64,000 nt of DNA from Casp-actino8 sp964563545. GTDB taxonomy: Bacteria > Actinomycetota > Acidimicrobiia > Acidimicrobiales > Ilumatobacteraceae. The notes beneath the pieces were generated by a model that saw only the letters and a program-made list of their open reading frames with translations, did no database searches and had not been told where the DNA came from. Position numbers and translations under genes: made by a program. Location: positions 54,996-118,995 of the forward strand of contig CAZLXB010000003.1 of the NCBI GenBank assembly GCA_964563545.1, in the 5' to 3' direction. Positions 25,941-33,909 of the stretch are shown one piece after another. Each line of letters begins with the position of its first letter. Position 1 is the first letter of the stretch.

Positions 25941-26849
25941 TCACACAGTCGGAACCGCGGTCGAGCGGGCTCGGCGGATGGTGTCGGCCGAGAGGATCAC
26001 GAGTGCCACCCACACGAGGGCGAAGCCGACGAAGCGACTCGCCGAGAGGTCCTCGTCGAAGACGAGCCATCCGAGCAGGAAATTGATCACCGGCACCGAG
26101 TACTGCATGGGCCCGATCACCGTCATCGGTATCCGTTGGGCGGCATAGGCGAACATCATGAGTGGGACGGCGGTGATCACGCCGACGAAGCCGATGAGAA
26201 CCCACTCTCCGGCGTGCGCGCTGCGGGGAATGGAATCCACGTAGCGGAGATGCCACACGACGAGGCCGATGGCGACGGGCAGCAGCACGAAGGTCTCGGC
26301 GGTGAGGCTCTCGGGTGGCGAGAGAGGAACCCGACGCTTCAGGTAGCCGTAGGTGGTCCAGCTGGCTGCAATCACCAGTGCATACACGGGGACCCGTCCG
26401 TAGCTGAAGGTCAGGACCAGGACCGAGGCGGCGCCGAGGAGCGCGGTCAGGGTCTGGGCGGGTCGCATCTTCTCGTTCAGGACGCGAACGCCCACGAACA
26501 TCGTCCCGAGTGGCGCGATGAAGTAGCCGAGCGCCGCCTCCACCACATGGCCCTCGCTGACGACGATCACGTAGCTCGTCCAATTGACCGCGAGGACGAT
26601 CGAGGCGAGCGCGATGACCGACCACAAGCGGAGTCGGGTGACGTCCTTGGCGAGACGGGTCAATCGACCTCGTGCGCCCATGAAGATGCTCAGCAGGACC
26701 ACCGAGGCAACGATGCGGTAACCGATGAGTTCGAGCGGGGCGAAATGTTTGAGACCCTTCCAATAGAAGGTCAGCAGCCCCCACAGGACGTAGGCCGAGA
26801 TTCCGGAGACCGCGCCACGACGGTCGAGGCCGGGATCGTTCGTGGGCAC
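25941..26849 (-). CDS. RarD/EamA-family transporter
   Basis: 302-residue membrane protein with ten predicted helices in two EamA halves. The pattern NWTSYVIVVSEGHVVEAALG followed by Y-F-I-A-P-L is characteristic of the RarD subgroup, and Y-V-L-W-G-L-L-T-F-Y-W-K at the first helix also fits. RarD was named for chloramphenicol sensitivity, but the true substrate is unknown; transport of a small metabolite is the safest call. GTG start, with TAGGAA six bases upstream. Confidence 0.85.
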   Translation of the reverse strand: MPTNDPGLDRRGAVSGISAYVLWGLLTFYWKGLKHFAPLELIGYRIVASVVLLSIFMGARGRLTRLAKDVTRLRLWSVIALASIVLAVNWTSYVIVVSEGHVVEAALGYFIAPLGTMFVGVRVLNEKMRPAQTLTALLGAASVLVLTFSYGRVPVYALVIAASWTTYGYLKRRVPLSPPESLTAETFVLLPVAIGLVVWHLRYVDSIPRSAHAGEWVLIGFVGVITAVPLMMFAYAAQRIPMTVIGPMQYSVPVINFLLGWLVFDEDLSASRFVGFALVWVALVILSADTIRRARSTAVPTV

Positions 26850-26855
26850 TCGTCA

Positions 26856-26905
26856 TTCCTAGCAGCCGAGGTCGTCCGCCTCCGTCCTCTCTACGCAAGT
26901 AGCGT
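26856..26905. promoter_or_regulatory. Divergent leaderless promoters of the RarD-like gene and pgi
   Basis: TAGGAA on the minus strand (complement of 26856-26861) is six bases before the RarD-like GTG; TAGCGT (26900-26905) is seven bases before the pgi ATG 26913. Neither start has a Shine-Dalgarno. Confidence 0.55.
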
Positions 26906-26912
26906 CGGGTGC

Positions 26913-28505
26913 ATGTCGACGAAAGACGAGCGCGAGTCGGCCTGGGCCGATCTGCGCGCCCGACGAGTTCCGCACGATTTCGCGGCGTCGTTCGCGGCCG
27001 ATCCGAATCGGGCTCGCCACTTCACGGTGTCGATCGGCGATCTCCTCGTCGACATGTCGAAGAATCCCTGGGACGACGACATCCGTCGGGCCCTCGTGCG
27101 TTGGGCGGAGTCGGCCGACGTCGTCGGTGCTTGGCGTCGGATGCGATCGGGTGACTCGATCAATCTGACCGAAGGTCGGGCCGTCGGGCACACGTGGCTG
27201 CGCGCGCCCCGAACCGAGACGACCCTCGTCGACGGAGTGGACGTCGTGGCCGACGCCAACGACCTCCTCGATCGGATGCTCGGTTTCGTCGACGATGTCC
27301 ATGCCGGCCGAGTCGTGGCCGCCGATGGTTCCCGCTTCACCGACATCGTGAACATCGGCATCGGGGGGAGCGATCTCGGTCCGCGTCTGGCCTATGAAGC
27401 CCTTCGTACACACCGTGTGGCCGGTGTGCGCGCCCATTTCGTCTCCAATGTCGACCCGGCCAATGCCGCCGACGTCCTCGGGGGTCTCGACCCCCGGCGC
27501 ACGCTCGTGGTGATCGCGTCCAAGACCTTCACGACCGACGAGACCATGGCCAATGCCCGTCTCGTCCGCGGATGGTTGCCCGCCGACGGTGATCGGCAGA
27601 TGTGTGCGGTGACCGTCGACGTCGATCGCGCCGTGGAGTTCGGAGTTTCGCCCGAGCGTTGCTTTCCGTTTCGCGAGTGGGTCGGTGGTCGCTATTCGAT
27701 CGGGTCGTCGGTCGGATTGGTACTCGCGCTCGCCGTCGGCTCGAGCGCCTTCCGCGAATTTCTCGCCGGTCAACGGCTGGTCGACGAACACGTCGACTCG
27801 ACGTCTCCGGACGCGAACGGACCGCTTCTCCTCGCGTTACTGGGCATCTGGAACGCGATGGCCGGGGGAGTCACGTCGAAGGCCGTGGTGCCGTACTCGT
27901 ACGACCTCCGATCGCTTCCGGCCTTCCTTCAACAACTCGACATGGAGTCCAATGGGAAGTCGGTCCACCGTGATGGCACACAGGTGTCGTTCGATACCGC
28001 CCCCATCGTGTGGGGCGCGGCCGGGACCGATGCCCAACACGCTTTCTTCCAACTTCTGCATCAGGGAACGCAGAGGGTCGCCGTCGACTTCATCGGTTTC
28101 GCGTCCGGCCACGACGAGCCACGGTCGCAGCACGACACCTTGGTGGCCAATCTCATCGCTCAATCCCGGGCTCTCGCCTTTGGCCGACCCGAAACCAGCA
28201 CCGAACGACTTCCGTCCGCCGCCCATCGGCGATTCCCGGGCAATCGGCCCAACACCGTGATTCTCGCGCCACGTCTCACGCCGTCCACTCTCGGGCAAAT
28301 CATCGCTCTCCACGAGCACGTGGTGTTCTTCCAGGGATGGCTGTGGGACATCAACAGTTTCGATCAGTTCGGGGTCGAACTCGGCAAAGAGATGGCCACC
28401 GAAGTTCGTGCCGAATTGGACGGTCGGCCATCGGCGAGTTCCGATTCGTCCACGCGCATGCTCACCGAGTGGTGCCGAGCCCACCGAACGGCGCCGGGAG
28501 CCTGA
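26913..28505 (+). CDS. pgi: Glucose-6-phosphate isomerase
   Basis: 530-residue cytosolic enzyme interconverting glucose-6-phosphate and fructose-6-phosphate. Landmarks are N-I-G-I-G-G-S-D-L-G-P, F-V-S-N-V-D, SKTFTTDETM, the block GGRYSIGSSVGL, and near the C-terminus GVELGKEMA. Length matches the E. coli-type long family. The frame is open for 1 kb upstream, but homology and the -10 element set the start at ATG 26913. pafB follows after 3 bases, which suggests cotranscription. Confidence 0.96.
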   Translation: MSTKDERESAWADLRARRVPHDFAASFAADPNRARHFTVSIGDLLVDMSKNPWDDDIRRALVRWAESADVVGAWRRMRSGDSINLTEGRAVGHTWLRAPRTETTLVDGVDVVADANDLLDRMLGFVDDVHAGRVVAADGSRFTDIVNIGIGGSDLGPRLAYEALRTHRVAGVRAHFVSNVDPANAADVLGGLDPRRTLVVIASKTFTTDETMANARLVRGWLPADGDRQMCAVTVDVDRAVEFGVSPERCFPFREWVGGRYSIGSSVGLVLALAVGSSAFREFLAGQRLVDEHVDSTSPDANGPLLLALLGIWNAMAGGVTSKAVVPYSYDLRSLPAFLQQLDMESNGKSVHRDGTQVSFDTAPIVWGAAGTDAQHAFFQLLHQGTQRVAVDFIGFASGHDEPRSQHDTLVANLIAQSRALAFGRPETSTERLPSAAHRRFPGNRPNTVILAPRLTPSTLGQIIALHEHVVFFQGWLWDINSFDQFGVELGKEMATEVRAELDGRPSASSDSSTRMLTEWCRAHRTAPGA

Positions 28506-28508
28506 CCC

Positions 28509-29462
28509 ATGGCGATTCACCAACTCGAACGTGTCACCAATCTCCTGACGGTGCTCTTGTCGGCTCGTCGGCACGTGACATTCGAGGAGATCCGTAACGA
28601 ATTGCGGGGTCAGTATCCGGAGAATCTCGTGGCGGCCCGGGCGGCATTCGAACGTGACAAGGCCATCCTGCGTGACGAGGGAGTACCGATCGATCAGACC
28701 GTGCTCGGTGGAGATCAAGCCGGACAGACCGGTTACCGGGTCTTGCGGAGTTCGTACGAGATCGAGGACTTCGGGCTCACCCCCGAGGAGGCTCGCGCGC
28801 TACGACTGGCCGTCGGTGCCATTCGCCTCGGTACGACGTGGTCGTCGGAGGCGTTGTGGAAGGTCGACCTGCACGGATCGAGTGACGACGAGTCGTCCGG
28901 TCTCGGAGTGGAACTCCCGGTCGACGAACGGCTTCCGGTGCTGCATCGGGCAATCGCCGAACACCGCGGGGTCGTGTTCGGCTATCACGGCCGCGAGCGG
29001 AGACTCCAACCATGGGGGCTGTTGGCGCGCGACGGTTGGTGGTACCTGGTCGGCCTCGAGGCCGCCAGTGGCGAGCAACGCACGTTCCGAGTCGACCGGA
29101 TCGAAGGCCGAGTGGAGGTCGACCCCTCGATCGTGAGCGAGATTCCCGACGGGTTTTCGGTTCGCCGGGCTTTCCCGAGCGATCCGAAACTCCTGCCCGA
29201 CAGCGTCGACGTGGGCGCCGATGTGGCCAAGGTACTGATCGATTCCAGCGATGTGGGTACGGTCCTGGCGCAATACGGTGACGCATCGCTCATCGAACGG
29301 CGCAGCGATGGCTCGGCCGTGGTGGCCATTCCATGCGTGAACGTGCGTGCGTTCTTGAACTGGTTGTTCGGATTCGTCGAGCGCGCCGAAGTGCTCGAAC
29401 CTCGACTGCTACGCGAGGTCGTGGTGCGGTGGCTCGACGAACTCGTGGAAGGTCGGTCGTGA
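28509..29462 (+). CDS. pafB: PafB-like WYL-domain transcriptional regulator
   Basis: 317 residues: N-terminal winged-helix region (about 1-75), WYL domain (about 145-205, with G-W-W-Y-L-V-G and R-T-F-R-V-D-R-I), and a C-terminal WCX domain. PafB and PafC form a heterodimer that activates the DNA-damage response of mycobacteria independently of LexA/RecA. The adjacent pafC overlaps by 4 bases. No Pup-proteasome gene is nearby, unlike in mycobacteria. Family is clear; the damage-response role is by analogy. Confidence 0.83.
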   Translation: MAIHQLERVTNLLTVLLSARRHVTFEEIRNELRGQYPENLVAARAAFERDKAILRDEGVPIDQTVLGGDQAGQTGYRVLRSSYEIEDFGLTPEEARALRLAVGAIRLGTTWSSEALWKVDLHGSSDDESSGLGVELPVDERLPVLHRAIAEHRGVVFGYHGRERRLQPWGLLARDGWWYLVGLEAASGEQRTFRVDRIEGRVEVDPSIVSEIPDGFSVRRAFPSDPKLLPDSVDVGADVAKVLIDSSDVGTVLAQYGDASLIERRSDGSAVVAIPCVNVRAFLNWLFGFVERAEVLEPRLLREVVVRWLDELVEGRS

Positions 29463-30400
29463 GTCGTCGCGGACCGAGGCCGGTCAATCTGCGTCTGCGG
29501 CGAATTCTCGTGATGCTTCCATGGCTCATGGATCGCGGCACGGTGTCCACCGCACAGATGGCGTCACATTTCGGACTCACCATCGACGAACTCATCGCCG
29601 ACCTCACTCTCGCGTCACTGTGTGGAATCTCGGAAGATCCGAACGACCTGATCGACCTCTGGGTCGACGAGGACGAAGTCCACTTCGGACTGCCCAAGTA
29701 CTTCGAACGACCGCTTCGGCTCACCCTTCCCGAGGCCTTCGCGCTCGTCGTATCGGCCAAGGCGGCGAGCACCCTTCCCGGCGCCACGAGCGGTTCGGCG
29801 CTCGAGGGTGCGATCGCCAAGATCGCCCGCGTCATCGGTGACGATTCTTTGGCGGGAGTCGACATCGAGATCGAAGTCCCCGAATCAGTCGGGGGTCTGT
29901 CGGCGAGCACGGCACGTTCTGAAGTCCTGACCATCGACTACTGGTCACCGACGACGGCTGAGATCACCAACCGGCGTGTCACTCCGCTCGAAGTGTTCGC
30001 CGACGGTCCGCACTGGTACCTGCGTTCCTTCGATCACGGAGCCAACGCTGAGCGGACCTTCCGGGTCGACCGGATCGAGAACTGGGTGGCCACGGGTGAG
30101 ATCGATCGCCGACCGGTCGCGCCACGTCGACCATGGTTCACCGACTCGCCCGACGTCACCACTGCGACTCTGATCGTCGAAGCCGGCTGGACATGGGTTC
30201 TCGAGCAGTATCCACTCGTGGCGACTGCGAGTCGGGCCGATGGTTCGGTCGAGGTCCGTTTGGTCGTCACGAGTGAGCGCTGGTTGCAACGCCTCCTGTT
30301 GCGGCTCGGCACCCACGCGCGCGTGGCCGAGCCCTCGGAGTGGGTCGACCTCGGATCGGAGACGGCTCGCCGGGTTCGCGAGCGTTACACGCGTACGTGA
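29459..30400 (+). CDS. pafC: PafC-like WYL-domain transcriptional regulator
   Basis: 313 residues from GTG 29459, which overlaps the pafB stop (GTGA). N-terminal R-P-V-N-L-R-L-R-R-I-L-V-M-L-P-W-L matches the PafC start; WYL core H-W-Y-L-R-S-F-D and R-T-F-R-V-D-R-I at about 180-205; C-terminal WCX domain. It is the partner of PafB. The frame is open further upstream inside pafB, but that is shadow coding. The 3' end overlaps the convergent exonuclease gene by 16 bases. Confidence 0.83.
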   Translation: MSRRGPRPVNLRLRRILVMLPWLMDRGTVSTAQMASHFGLTIDELIADLTLASLCGISEDPNDLIDLWVDEDEVHFGLPKYFERPLRLTLPEAFALVVSAKAASTLPGATSGSALEGAIAKIARVIGDDSLAGVDIEIEVPESVGGLSASTARSEVLTIDYWSPTTAEITNRRVTPLEVFADGPHWYLRSFDHGANAERTFRVDRIENWVATGEIDRRPVAPRRPWFTDSPDVTTATLIVEAGWTWVLEQYPLVATASRADGSVEVRLVVTSERWLQRLLLRLGTHARVAEPSEWVDLGSETARRVRERYTRT

Positions 30401-30978
30401 GCGAGAAGTGCCTCGTCGGAGGCGACTCCGAGTCGGTCGAGCAGATGCGGTAGGACCCGCCCGGCGGCTCGGGCGTCGTGCAGCGCGTCGTGGGCTCGGC
30501 CCTCATCGACACCGAACTCGGCGCACAGAGTCGACAAGCGGTGATTCGCCTGGCCGCGCTCACCGAGTCGTCGTGAGAGTTCGAGCGTGCAGAGAGTTCC
30601 GGCCCATTCGAGTTCGACCCCGACGCGTTGGGCGGCGGTGCGCAGAAACCCGACATCGAAGGCTGCATTGTGGGCGACGATGACGCAACCGCGCGTGTCA
30701 TCGGCGAAACGCCGCATGACCCGCTCGAGTCGCGGCGCCAAGATCACCTGATGGCGGCGAATGCCGTGGATCTCGACCGGACCGAGAGATGCAGTGAAAG
30801 GTTTGGTGGGCCGAACGAAGCGCGACCACTCTCTCGCCACCCGGCCGGACCAACTCTGGTGGACGACACCTACTTGGAGGATCGTGTCGGTGTCGGGTTT
30901 GAGTCCGGTGGTCTCGAGATCGACCACTGCGCACCTCAGTGACGACGACCAGACGTCGTGAGAGGGCATCGATGACAC
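30385..30978 (-). CDS. DnaQ-like 3'-5' exonuclease
   Basis: 197 residues with the DEDDh exonuclease motifs: VVDLETTG (Exo I, D and E), VAHNAAFDVGFL (Exo II), and HDALHDAR (Exo III, with catalytic H and D). It resembles the proofreading epsilon subunit, but many stand-alone DnaQ-like nucleases act in repair or RNA turnover. GTG start with TAGGGT exactly six bases upstream, a clear leaderless arrangement. It is convergent with pafBC; location next to a damage regulator may be coincidence. Confidence 0.86.
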   Translation of the reverse strand: MSSMPSHDVWSSSLRCAVVDLETTGLKPDTDTILQVGVVHQSWSGRVAREWSRFVRPTKPFTASLGPVEIHGIRRHQVILAPRLERVMRRFADDTRGCVIVAHNAAFDVGFLRTAAQRVGVELEWAGTLCTLELSRRLGERGQANHRLSTLCAEFGVDEGRAHDALHDARAAGRVLPHLLDRLGVASDEALLAHVRV

Positions 30979-31040
30979 GGCGTCACCCTAGATGTCGGGT
31001 GTGAGATGTCGGGTGTGTCGTGGACGGGTGAGTGAGGTCG

Positions 31041-31355
31041 TCAGACGGCGACGCGCTGACCACGGGCCCGCACGCCGATCGGCGCGGCCACGGTGAAACC
31101 AGCAAGGTGACGCTCTTCTTCCGACTCGCCGCCCCAGAAACCGTATTCACGGTTGTCGCGAGCAAAGCTCTGGCACTCACCGTTCACCGGACACGTGCGG
31201 CAGAGGAGACGGGCCTGAGCTTCGCGACGGACGCGAGCTTGCGGGCGTTCGGCCTTGGGAGGAAAGAACAGGTGGGTTCGACCCTTGCAGACGGCGTGAT
31301 CCATCCAGTTGGTCGAGGCATTCAGTTCCACGATCAGTGCTTCGAGTGCGGACAC
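31041..31355 (-). CDS. WhiB-family iron-sulfur transcription factor
   Basis: 104 residues from GTG 31355, preceded by AGGAA at a good distance. Four cysteines C23, C52, C55 and C61 (Cx28-Cx2-Cx5-C) bind a [4Fe-4S] cluster. Y-G-F-W-G-G-E-S-E-E-E-R is the GxWGG turn and beta-hairpin that contacts the sigma factor. The C-terminal tail VRARGQRVAV is basic and may touch DNA. Actinobacteria only. The paralogue (WhiB1, WhiB2 etc.) cannot be fixed. The frame is open upstream to 31451 but the added residues are proline-rich and unlikely. Confidence 0.92.
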   Translation of the reverse strand: MSALEALIVELNASTNWMDHAVCKGRTHLFFPPKAERPQARVRREAQARLLCRTCPVNGECQSFARDNREYGFWGGESEEERHLAGFTVAAPIGVRARGQRVAV

Positions 31356-31416
31356 CGTTCCTGCCTTTCGGGAGAGAGGGGCGGCGGGGGCCGGAGGGGG
31401 AGGACCCCGCCGCACG

Positions 31417-31432
31417 GATTTAACACTAAATC
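31417..31432. promoter_or_regulatory. AT-rich inverted repeat upstream of whiB
   Basis: Arms GATTTA and TAAATC around ACAC, 62 bases before the whiB start, in an otherwise very GC-rich 200-base gap. It also offers promoter-like TTTAGT/TTAAAT elements on the whiB strand, so it is either the -10/-35 region or an operator. Confidence 0.45.
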
Positions 31433-31559
31433 TGAAAAAGGGTCCGGTCAAGGAAAAGTTGAAAATTCCTTCGGGTGATCCGGTCGGGGTGGGTCGGGAC
31501 GGCCAGCAGGGCCGGGTGGGGTCGGCCGGATGGGGTGACCTAGGTGGGGTCGGGCCGCG

Positions 31560-32981
31560 TCAGAGGAGTTCGGCGGCCAAGGAGGCGACCTCGCTGCGTT
31601 CGCACGAGGTCAGGGTCACATGGCCGAACAGGCGCTGACCACGGAAGGCACCGATGAGAACCGCCAGGGCATTGTTCGATTCACCCAGGTACGGGGCGTC
31701 GATCTGGCTGGTGTCCCCGGTGAAGACCACTTTGGTCCCCTCACCGATGCGAGTCAGGATGGTCTTCAACGTGGTGGGCTCGAGGTTCTGGGCCTCGTCG
31801 ACCACGACGATCTGACGGTGCAGAGACCGGCCGCGCAGGAACGTGACCGATTCGAGTGAGAGCTGGTTGCGGGCCGTGAGTTCGTCGATCATCGCCCGGG
31901 CCTCTCGATTGGAGCGCTGATCCGACAAGGCCACGATGGCGTCATGGATGGCCGACATCCAGGGGTCGAGTTTTTCGTCCAGCCCTCCGGGCAGGTACCC
32001 GACATCGGCCCGACCCACGGGAACCAGAGGGCGGTACACCGCGAGTTTTTCGTAGCGCCGATCTTCGACGACCTGTTCGAGACCGGCAGCGATGGCCAGA
32101 ACGGTCTTACCGGTGCCCGCGCGACCGTCGAGGGCGATCACGCTCACCTCGGGATCGAGGAGAAGTTCGAGGGCGAAGCGTTGCTCTTTCGAACGGGCCC
32201 GAAGCCCCCACGCTTCTGGTGACGACGGTGAAATGAGTCGGAGTTCGCCGTCGAGGCAGCGGGCGAGTGCCGATTGGCTGCCGGAGCGAAAGATCACGAA
32301 CGAGTTCTCGGTCAGCGTTCCGACCGGTGCCACCTCGTCGGGCGCGATTCCGAGTCCGTCGTAGAGGCGGTCGACCATAGCGGTGTCGCATTCGATGGTC
32401 GTCCAACCGAGCGGGCGGGTGGATGACACTCGTCCGATGAGTTGGTGTTCGTGGGCTGCGAGTCCGAGATGGGCGGCTTTGATCCGGAGAGCGGCGTCGT
32501 TGGACACCATCCGCGTCGGCGCGGTCTGTGCCTGTCCGAGAGCGGCCCCAATGATCCGGTTGTCCGCTTTGGCGGGGTCGAGACCGTGCTCGACCAAGAG
32601 GTGCCGTTGGATCCCGTTGATCTCGATGTGGACGGTGGCACCCTCGGCGCCTTCGCCGACCGGGACCGGTTGGGCGAGCGATCCGCCGGCTCGGAGTCGG
32701 ATCTCCTCGAGCTGACGCAACGCCGCTCGGGCCGAGCGGCCGACGTCGTCGGGCCGGCTCTTCAGACCGTCGAGTTCCTCGACCACGGTCAGCGGGATGA
32801 CGATGTCGCATCCGGGGTACGACGTGAGGCAATTGGAATCGGCGATCAAGACCGACGTGTCGAGGACGACCCGAGTTGGGATCTCGGTGGAGGTTCGCCG
32901 GGGATTTTCGGTGTTCGGTTCGGCTTGGCGGCCCCGTCCGGATCGTGCTGACTGACGTGTGGCCCGCACCTGTTCGGTCAC
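31560..32981 (-). CDS. PIN-PhoH family ATPase (PhoH2-like)
   Basis: 473 residues from GTG 32981, which has AGGGAGA a few bases upstream; an in-frame ATG at 33059 would add 26 residues but has no such support. N-terminal PIN domain (about 37-170, beginning VVLDTSVLIADS with acidic nuclease residues), linker, then PhoH domain with Walker A GRAGTGKT (about 284-291), Walker B V-V-V-D-E-A-Q-N, and F-T-G-D-T-S-Q-I-D. PhoH2-type fusions are RNA helicase/RNases, in mycobacteria encoded with a small antitoxin-like partner; none is evident here. Confidence 0.88.
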   Translation of the reverse strand: MTEQVRATRQSARSGRGRQAEPNTENPRRTSTEIPTRVVLDTSVLIADSNCLTSYPGCDIVIPLTVVEELDGLKSRPDDVGRSARAALRQLEEIRLRAGGSLAQPVPVGEGAEGATVHIEINGIQRHLLVEHGLDPAKADNRIIGAALGQAQTAPTRMVSNDAALRIKAAHLGLAAHEHQLIGRVSSTRPLGWTTIECDTAMVDRLYDGLGIAPDEVAPVGTLTENSFVIFRSGSQSALARCLDGELRLISPSSPEAWGLRARSKEQRFALELLLDPEVSVIALDGRAGTGKTVLAIAAGLEQVVEDRRYEKLAVYRPLVPVGRADVGYLPGGLDEKLDPWMSAIHDAIVALSDQRSNREARAMIDELTARNQLSLESVTFLRGRSLHRQIVVVDEAQNLEPTTLKTILTRIGEGTKVVFTGDTSQIDAPYLGESNNALAVLIGAFRGQRLFGHVTLTSCERSEVASLAAELL

Positions 32982-33412
32982 CGAATCTCCCTTGTTTCCC
33001 GTGTTTTTCTGCAGTTTCCGGAATTCACCGCCGACGACCGGGATCACCTGCGGAACCAAAGGAGAGGGGCGTCCCTCGGCAGGTCAAGTGTTACCGACCA
33101 CTCGCTCGCGGTGGTGGATTTCGGGAGTGAAATTTCGGTGGCGCTTCGGGGTCGGACTCGGGATTCGGTCGTGGCTCGGGCATCCACCGATGAGGCGATC
33201 GCATGTGACACGATGTTCCCGTCGACGTCTGCGGGCGTCGTTCGCGCCACCTCGTGAAGTGAGTTCCGAGTCGAGGCGACGGGCAAAGCGCCCGATCAGA
33301 TCGAACGGTCTGATGGTGTTTGTTGCAACTGCAACGAACAGATTCCTTGTAAATCGCCGTGAGACCTAATCGAATAGTGGGAAGTTCCACCCGAGAACTG
33401 AAAAGGAAGCGA
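32982..33412. other. Gene-poor intergenic region between phoH-like gene and small ORF
   Basis: About 430 bases between divergent transcription units. It holds the 5' leader of the PhoH-like gene on the left and an inverted repeat GTTGCA-AC-TGCAAC (33322-33335) on the right, with TTGTAA (33347-33352) as a weak -35 candidate for rightward transcription. Possible reading frames here lack family signals and look like noise. Confidence 0.5.
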
Positions 33413-33517
33413 ATGAAACAACAGGGACCGAATCAGTCGGATGACCAAGTCTCCGGCTTCGATCCCGCAGAAGTTCACAGCGAGCGCATGCCTCTCCGTG
33501 ACTTCTTGAACCACTGA
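33413..33517 (+). CDS. Candidate 34-residue small protein upstream of the histone-like gene
   Basis: ATG 33413 follows AAAAGGAAGCGA, a good Shine-Dalgarno at proper spacing. The product begins MKQQGPNQSDDQVSGFDPAE and ends MPLRDFLNH; it is hydrophilic, with a mostly acidic first half. The stop is 27 bases before the histone-like ATG, so the two may share a transcript. I recognise no family. It could be a real small protein, or a leader ORF that affects translation of the abundant histone-like protein. Confidence 0.5.
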   Translation: MKQQGPNQSDDQVSGFDPAEVHSERMPLRDFLNH

Positions 33518-33544
33518 GCAATACCAACCAGAAAGGGATATCCC

Positions 33545-33817
33545 ATGGCAGCAAAGAAGAAGGCAGCCAAGAAGGCTCCGGCTAAGAAGAAGGCAGCCAA
33601 GAAGGCTCCGGCTAAGAAGAAGGCAGCCAAGAAGGCTCCGGCTAAGAAGAAGGCGGCCAAGAAGGCCCCCGCGAAGAAGAAGGCAGCCAAGAAGGCTCCC
33701 GCCAAGCGCAAGGCAGCCAAGAAGGCTCCCGCCAAGCGCAAGGCAGCAGCCAAGAAGGCTCCCGCCAAGAAGGCCCCGGCCAAGCGTCGCAAGCGCAAGG
33801 CAGCGCCGAAGAAGTAA
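33545..33817 (+). CDS. Lysine/alanine-rich histone H1-like DNA-binding protein
   Basis: 90 residues composed almost only of Lys, Ala, Pro and Arg, in repeats of A-A-K-K-A-P-A-K-K-K, later with K-R variants and a tail K-R-R-K-R-K-A-A-P-K-K. This is like the C-terminal tail of actinobacterial HU (HupB) and bacterial H1-like proteins, but no HU fold precedes it. Expected role: nonspecific DNA binding and compaction of the nucleoid. AAAGGGA ribosome-binding site, and a strong terminator just after it, suggest high expression. Confidence 0.85.
   Translation: MAAKKKAAKKAPAKKKAAKKAPAKKKAAKKAPAKKKAAKKAPAKKKAAKKAPAKRKAAKKAPAKRKAAAKKAPAKKAPAKRRKRKAAPKK
33563..33742 (+). repeat. Six 30-bp tandem repeats in the histone-like gene
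   Basis: Six consecutive 30-base units; the first three are identical and the later ones diverge at third positions and in K-to-R changes (AAG to CGC). The near identity suggests recent expansion, and copy number may vary or be misassembled. Confidence 0.92.
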
Positions 33818-33848
33818 TTCCCCCGATCACAATCGGGAACGGAACTGG

Positions 33849-33881
33849 TCGAGCGGGGGAAACCCCGCTCGATCCCTTTTT
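33849..33881 (+). terminator. Intrinsic terminator after the histone-like gene
   Basis: Perfect 10-bp stem TCGAGCGGGG (33849-33858) / CCCCGCTCGA (33863-33872) closed by a GAAA tetraloop and followed by TCCC and five T residues (33877-33881). A textbook rho-independent terminator. Confidence 0.93.
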
Positions 33882-33909
33882 CCGGGTCGATTCGCGTCAC
33901 ACTGGACTC

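Noticed and set aside
32959..33369. 136-codon plus-strand frame in the phoH upstream region
   Set aside because: Low-complexity Arg/Ser-rich product with no motif or ribosome-binding site, partly antisense to the start of the PhoH-like gene.
33563..33742. Possible CRISPR-like direct repeats
   Set aside because: The 30-base units are contiguous, in frame and coding; there are no spacers.
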